From assembly GCA_030272585.1 (NCBI GenBank), contig BSYQ01000001.1:5766001-5830000 (forward strand): DNA of 64,000 bases. Reading direction: 5' to 3'. The number at the start of each line of letters is the position of its first letter. Positions within the stretch are counted from its first letter, which is position 1. This document shows, one piece after another, positions 62,660-64,000 of this stretch. Position numbers and translations under genes: made by a program. Below the pieces are notes generated by a model. That model ran no database searches. It was not told the DNA's origin and saw only the letters and a list, made by a program, of their open reading frames with translations. Origin of the DNA: Bryopsis sp. KO-2023 (taxonomy: Eukaryota; Chlorophyta; Ulvophyceae; Bryopsidales; Bryopsidaceae).

Positions 62660-62767
62660 ATGATGTCCCGAAAAAGCTCACCCGACGTGCGTGATTCTAA
62701 TGGCAGCGAACCGACGAGCCAGTCGCTGCAGGGAGCGAGTCACCGAGAACGACGGGCAGGAAGGATA
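62660..62767 (+). CDS. possible first exon of a plus-strand gene (partial)
   Basis: ATG ATG at 62660 opens a 36-codon Ser/Arg-rich frame (MMSRKSSPDVRDSNGSEP...) that ends in a good donor, GTATGT, at 62768. It stands divergent to the bZIP gene. The next exon could not be identified, so the gene is uncertain and the product is not recognised. Confidence 0.3.
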
Positions 62768-63890
62768 GTATGTTTTGTCGGCGCTCTGTGAGTTGTCAGC
62801 AGCTCACTGGTGCCCTTGTAACGTGGTTCGCGCACAGAGTCGGCGACACTCCCCGCACTTTGATGGATGAGTCGAGGCTGAGAAATCCAGGGAACTTCAC
62901 AAGAACAAAACTAAAATGGGGCCTAAAAACTTATATGGAAGGAAACAACTGTGTGGGAGGATCAGATGGGTGCAACAGGAGAGAGTATGCTTGCGGACAC
63001 GGGGAACTCTTTTCAACTGAGCGCGTTTCGCCGATGGAACGTTGCTGTTGGCACTATGAAAACCAAGCGCAGGAAGAGCCCATCTCAGCGGCAAGGCCAC
63101 GCCGAGACGCGCGGCTTGTGGACGTCCGTTACTCGGATCAGTGCGTCAGCCCTGTATTGCTCATTTCCATACACACGGCCCGTTGAACAAAGCGTGGTTC
63201 CTTTTTCAACGAAAACTACTTTGAGGCGTGGGCTCTGCTCTTGGGTTGTGGGTTAGCATGTACTGTTTTAAGGACCGCCTTGCTTGTGGTGGCCAGCGCC
63301 AATGGGTGGGATTGTCCGCCGAATGGCTGCGAATGGAGGAACATCCATGGCCACTTAGGGCCTGGTGGAATCCAAGGGCACCCACGTGTACTGCATTGGA
63401 TCCAACAACGACAGACATGCAACAACCAAGAGCACGCCAAAGAAAGTCTGGAAATATAATGATGATGATAGGACCGCAGAGCCCAAGAAATAAAAATAGA
63501 CGACAACCTTCGTGAATGGGAGCACCAACCCTAAAATGCCATTCTTTTCGTCGTACTGTCAGGACAGCTTGTGACAAACAGCTTGCAGAGCCCTACACAA
63601 AGTGACACCTGCCATCCAAAATCTTACTAAATTCGAACGAGTGGGTTCTGGCGCTGACCAGCGAAGAAGACAACATGTCATCACATCACTTTGGTTGAGA
63701 CCAACCAAAAGTTCAAACAAAAAACGTTGAGAGGACGTGTCATTTTCCAGGTGCTCTCCCCTGTGGTTGTTCGTCATTGCACCATCCATTCGATTTATTG
63801 CCGCTAGGTCGAATCCCTCTACGTCGAATTTACCAAGTCATTGCTGTGACTGATAAAACGGAATTGCGCGTTTCATCTTCACACTTTCAG
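62768..63890. other. unassigned sequence
   Basis: Open frames up to 138 codons exist on both strands, but none has a family resemblance, and splice sites cannot be assigned. Part of it may be introns or exons of the possible plus-strand gene. Confidence 0.3.
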
Positions 63891-63985
63891 CAGGACAACT
63901 TTCAGGGAAGTGGCTCGAGCAGCAAATGAAGTATCGGGAAAGTACATTTTCCGGTTCCCCCATTTCCAGCGTCGTCGAGCTCAAG
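63891..63985 (+). CDS. possible internal exon near the window end
   Basis: It follows a pyrimidine-rich acceptor (ACACTTTCAG) and ends at a donor (AAG|GTAATA). One frame is open and protein-like (GQLSGKWLEQQMKYRES ...). The gene would continue past the window. The product is not recognised. Confidence 0.3.
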
Positions 63986-64000
63986 GTAATAAACATCCTC

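Noticed and set aside
62770-63186. 138-codon plus-strand frame as a gene
   Set aside because: It shows no recognisable domain, odd composition and no splice or start context. It overlaps the putative intron after the exon at 62660-62767.

Overview
The window is nuclear DNA of a eukaryote, most likely a green-lineage (Viridiplantae) alga. The host genes have spliceosomal GT-AG introns. The reconstructed VPS11 and LYR-motif proteins resemble land-plant versions more than animal or fungal ones (from memory of those families, not a search). An interstitial block of CCCTAAA (TTTAGGG) telomere-type repeats fits this lineage but does not prove it. No prokaryotic signals (operons, Shine-Dalgarno sites, CRISPR arrays) are present.

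Left part (1-37.5 kb): a nested transposon island. An old LTR-element gag fragment (3.7-4.3 and 10.0-10.2 kb) is split by a full-length LINE (LINE-A, 4305-10026, minus strand) with a 7-bp target-site duplication, two long reading frames and promoter-like tandem arrays in its 5' leader. At least five 5'-truncated LINE pieces surround it, several with target-site duplications. A 1.9-kb non-autonomous DNA transposon with terminal inverted repeats (10329-12227) sits in one of them. A second LINE subfamily (LINE-B) is split by a young, whole-looking Ty3/gypsy chromovirus (Gypsy-1, 12480-18616). Then come Gypsy-2 (19181-26925, broken) and Gypsy-3 (26926-37513, nearly whole). The three chromoviruses share the same primer-binding-site motif. 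Gypsy-2 and Gypsy-3 each carry an extra gene after pol that encodes a coiled coil followed by a RING-like Cys/His pattern; this is the most unusual thing in the window.

Boundary (37.5-38.5 kb): a fold-back structure whose loop holds telomere-type repeats.

Right part (38.5-64 kb): a host gene island. In order: VPS11 (+, 10 exons), kinesin-5 (-, 8 exons), a LYRM7/MZM1-like complex III assembly factor (+, 4 exons), a 991-aa protein of about 39-residue helical repeats, probably organellar (+, one exon), a GT8-type glycosyltransferase (-, 2 exons with a 39-nt intron), a bZIP transcription factor (-, about 7 exons), and possible exons of a further plus-strand gene running off the window. Kinesin-5/LYRM7 and bZIP/unknown are divergent pairs about 0.5 kb apart. 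The host genes are unrelated in function (vacuole trafficking, spindle, mitochondria, organelle RNA, Golgi, transcription). Exon junctions were deduced by eye from splice-site dinucleotides, reading phase and family similarity.
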